From Chitinophagales bacterium (GTDB taxonomy: Bacteria > Bacteroidota > Bacteroidia > Chitinophagales > Saprospiraceae): 64,000 nt of DNA. The translations under genes were made by a program, and so were the position numbers. The notes beneath the pieces were generated by a model, which had not been told where the DNA came from, did no database searches, and saw only the letters and a program-made list of their open reading frames with translations. The stretch covers positions 55,790-119,789 of the forward strand of contig JAAFIM010000003.1 of the NCBI GenBank assembly GCA_013297745.1, given 5' to 3'. Shown piece by piece: positions 62,835 to 64,000 of this stretch; position 1 is the first letter of the stretch; every line of letters starts with the position of its first letter.

Positions 62835-63212
62835 ATGCGAAAAATATCCTTCCTTAGTCTACTCATCCTATTTATATGGACAATTCCAGCCCAAGCTGCA
62901 CAGCAAAAAACCGAAATTAGCCAAACCCAATCTATTGAAAATCAACTAATTAGTGAAAACACTTTAAGCAATCCCATTGAGCCAAAACAAAAGCTAAAAG
63001 CTAGAAAATGGGCTAAAAAATTGCGCCCACAGCAAGCTCAAGACCGTATGTTTCCCAACTCTTTCGCTTGGACAGGGGTTTGTTTGCTAATTGTGGGAAT
63101 TTTGATGAGTCTAATTTTTGGGGGAACATTAGGCACCATCGCCAGCATTATAGCAGCGGTAGGGCTAATTTTTATCGTGGTATGGATTATCCAACGGCTT
63201 TCTTATATGTAA
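62835..63212 (+). CDS. Membrane protein with signal peptide and two spans
   Basis: 125 residues from the ATG before RKISFLSLLILF; a start 21 codons upstream overlaps galE and is rejected. Signal peptide about 1-22 (ending PAQAAQ), a polar basic part, then two spans (about 74-94 and 96-118, GVCLLIVGILMSLIFGG and ASIIAAVGLIFIVVWII). No family was recognised. Probably with the TM2 gene, which starts four bases later. Confidence 0.7.
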   Translation: MRKISFLSLLILFIWTIPAQAAQQKTEISQTQSIENQLISENTLSNPIEPKQKLKARKWAKKLRPQQAQDRMFPNSFAWTGVCLLIVGILMSLIFGGTLGTIASIIAAVGLIFIVVWIIQRLSYM

Positions 63213-63216
63213 AATT

Positions 63217-63666
63217 ATGCACTATATCCGCATTTTTCTATTTGTTTTGCTCGCTTTGGCTGGTTTTCAGTTGAGTCTAACCTCGCGCAACCAACCCTTA
63301 CCTGTGGAACCTTTGGCGTTGGAAAAATCAATGCCTGCTTGGAAAGCCAAAATTTATGCTAAAATTGGTTTGAAACAGCAAAAAAAAGCAGCACCACGCG
63401 CTCAAGATTATAAAATTAGAACCCAAATGTCCGCATTTTTATTGTGTTTATTCTTTGGTTTTTTGGGATTGCATCGTTTTTATACAGGGCATTATGTTAT
63501 TGGTTTATTGCAATTAATGACTTTTGGCTGTTGTGGTTTTTTCTGGATAGTAGATTTACTTTTAATCGCTTTCAACCTATTGCCTACAGCTTGGGGGGAA
63601 AAATTGGTGTCTTGGAATTATACAGCTTTGGACGACAAACAAAAAACCCCACTAAGATTAGATTAA
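63217..63666 (+). CDS. TM2 domain protein
   Basis: 149 residues. N-terminal signal or anchor (FLFVLLALAGFQLS), a basic linker, then a TM2 domain (about 72-125): MSAFLLCLFFGFLGLHRFYT with GHYVIGLLQLMTFGCCGFFW and IVDLLLI. The GLHRFYTG turn between the two spans is the family mark. Function of TM2 proteins in bacteria is unknown. Confidence 0.85.
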   Translation: MHYIRIFLFVLLALAGFQLSLTSRNQPLPVEPLALEKSMPAWKAKIYAKIGLKQQKKAAPRAQDYKIRTQMSAFLLCLFFGFLGLHRFYTGHYVIGLLQLMTFGCCGFFWIVDLLLIAFNLLPTAWGEKLVSWNYTALDDKQKTPLRLD

Positions 63667-63721
63667 CTGTTTTTGGGGACAAAAGCCTACACCTAATTTT
63701 ATATTTTTATATTTTTATGAA

Positions 63722-63763
63722 CAAAAAAAGCCCGCCTTAGAATTTTAAGGTTGGCTTTTTTGC
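63722..63763 (+). terminator. Terminator after the TM2 gene
   Basis: AAAAAAGCC.CGCCTTA, GAATT, TTAAGG.TGGCTTTTTT. Stem with a small bulge; T-run of six. Confidence 0.8.
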
Positions 63764-64000
63764 ATTTTATACTGAATTGAAAAAGTAAGTGTGTAATAAG
63801 AGCTATTAAGCATTCTAATTATAAAAATAAGCGAGAGCGTGGGGTTTTATACCCCACGCGGTGAAGCATCTTGTTAGCGTTGGGTTTTACACCCAACGCA
63901 AGCAAGAATAAAATTTTATAATATATATGTTTTTGGTGTGTTGGGTGTAAAACCCAACACTAATAAGGTTTATTTTATCTACCGCACGGGGTATAAAACC
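63764..64000. repeat. Palindromic repeats at the window end
   Basis: GCGTGGGGTTTTATACCCCACGC (about 63837-63859), GCGTTGGGTTTTACACCCAACGC (about 63877-63900), and GTTGGGTGTAAAACCCAAC (about 63941-63959). These are the same palindrome design as in elements A and B. A further copy (GCACGGGGTATAAAACC) is cut by the edge. No gene is seen. Confidence 0.65.

Overview
The window is AT-rich chromosomal DNA from a member of the Bacteroidota. Support for this comes from several sources: promoters of the TTG-N19/20-TAnnTTTG type, Bacteroidota-typical families (DUF3822, DUF2851, a lipoprotein LptC, a CcsA/CcmC-type heme protein with a CcmD-like partner), loose lipoboxes, and little sign of Shine-Dalgarno use. 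A genus cannot be named from the sequence alone.

Layout. 1-477: 5' part of a uridine kinase gene, cut by the window edge. 478-980: intergenic repeat element. 981-3381: a coiled-coil protein, a small lipoprotein carrying an XRE helix-turn-helix, and an XRE/S24 (LexA-like) repressor. 3383-8214: what I read as a retron locus. It has a winged-helix/SWIM protein, a noncoding RNA with its own promoter, a msr-type hairpin, a 35-bp perfect msd-type inverted repeat and a terminator, then a LURP-one/scramblase-like gene and a reverse transcriptase with the retron NAxxH, YADD and VTG signatures. 8215-9141: palindromes and a 21-bp minisatellite. 9142-18434: a mixed housekeeping stretch (outer-membrane protein, glutamate dehydrogenase, heme/cytochrome c maturation, rsmD, DUF3822, HMG-CoA lyase). 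18435-25009: a large sensor histidine kinase, tandem-repeat intergenic DNA, a coiled-coil protein and a DUF2851 protein. 25010-27250: a secreted GH16 glycosidase. 27310-40713: the classic tRNA-tuf-tRNA-secE-nusG-rplKAJL-rpoBC block, all on the minus strand. 40926-43685: hpf, lptC, an FKBP isomerase and an MFS transporter. 43901-52981: a lysine-rich protein followed by five modular, leaderless peptidoglycan hydrolases that share an N-terminal tag and peptidoglycan-binding domains. 53166-63666: mfd, NDH-2, a PrsW-like protease, a MurG-like glycosyltransferase, three tandem tiny lipoproteins, galE and two small membrane proteins.

The two most interesting systems are the retron (ncRNA plus RT plus WH-SWIM plus LURP-one-like protein) and the cassette of leaderless peptidoglycan hydrolases with a shared N-terminal segment. 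The window also carries several families of short non-autonomous repeats. One 236-238 bp element is present twice at about 98% identity, each copy with its own 7-8 bp target duplication placed over the stop codon of the upstream gene.
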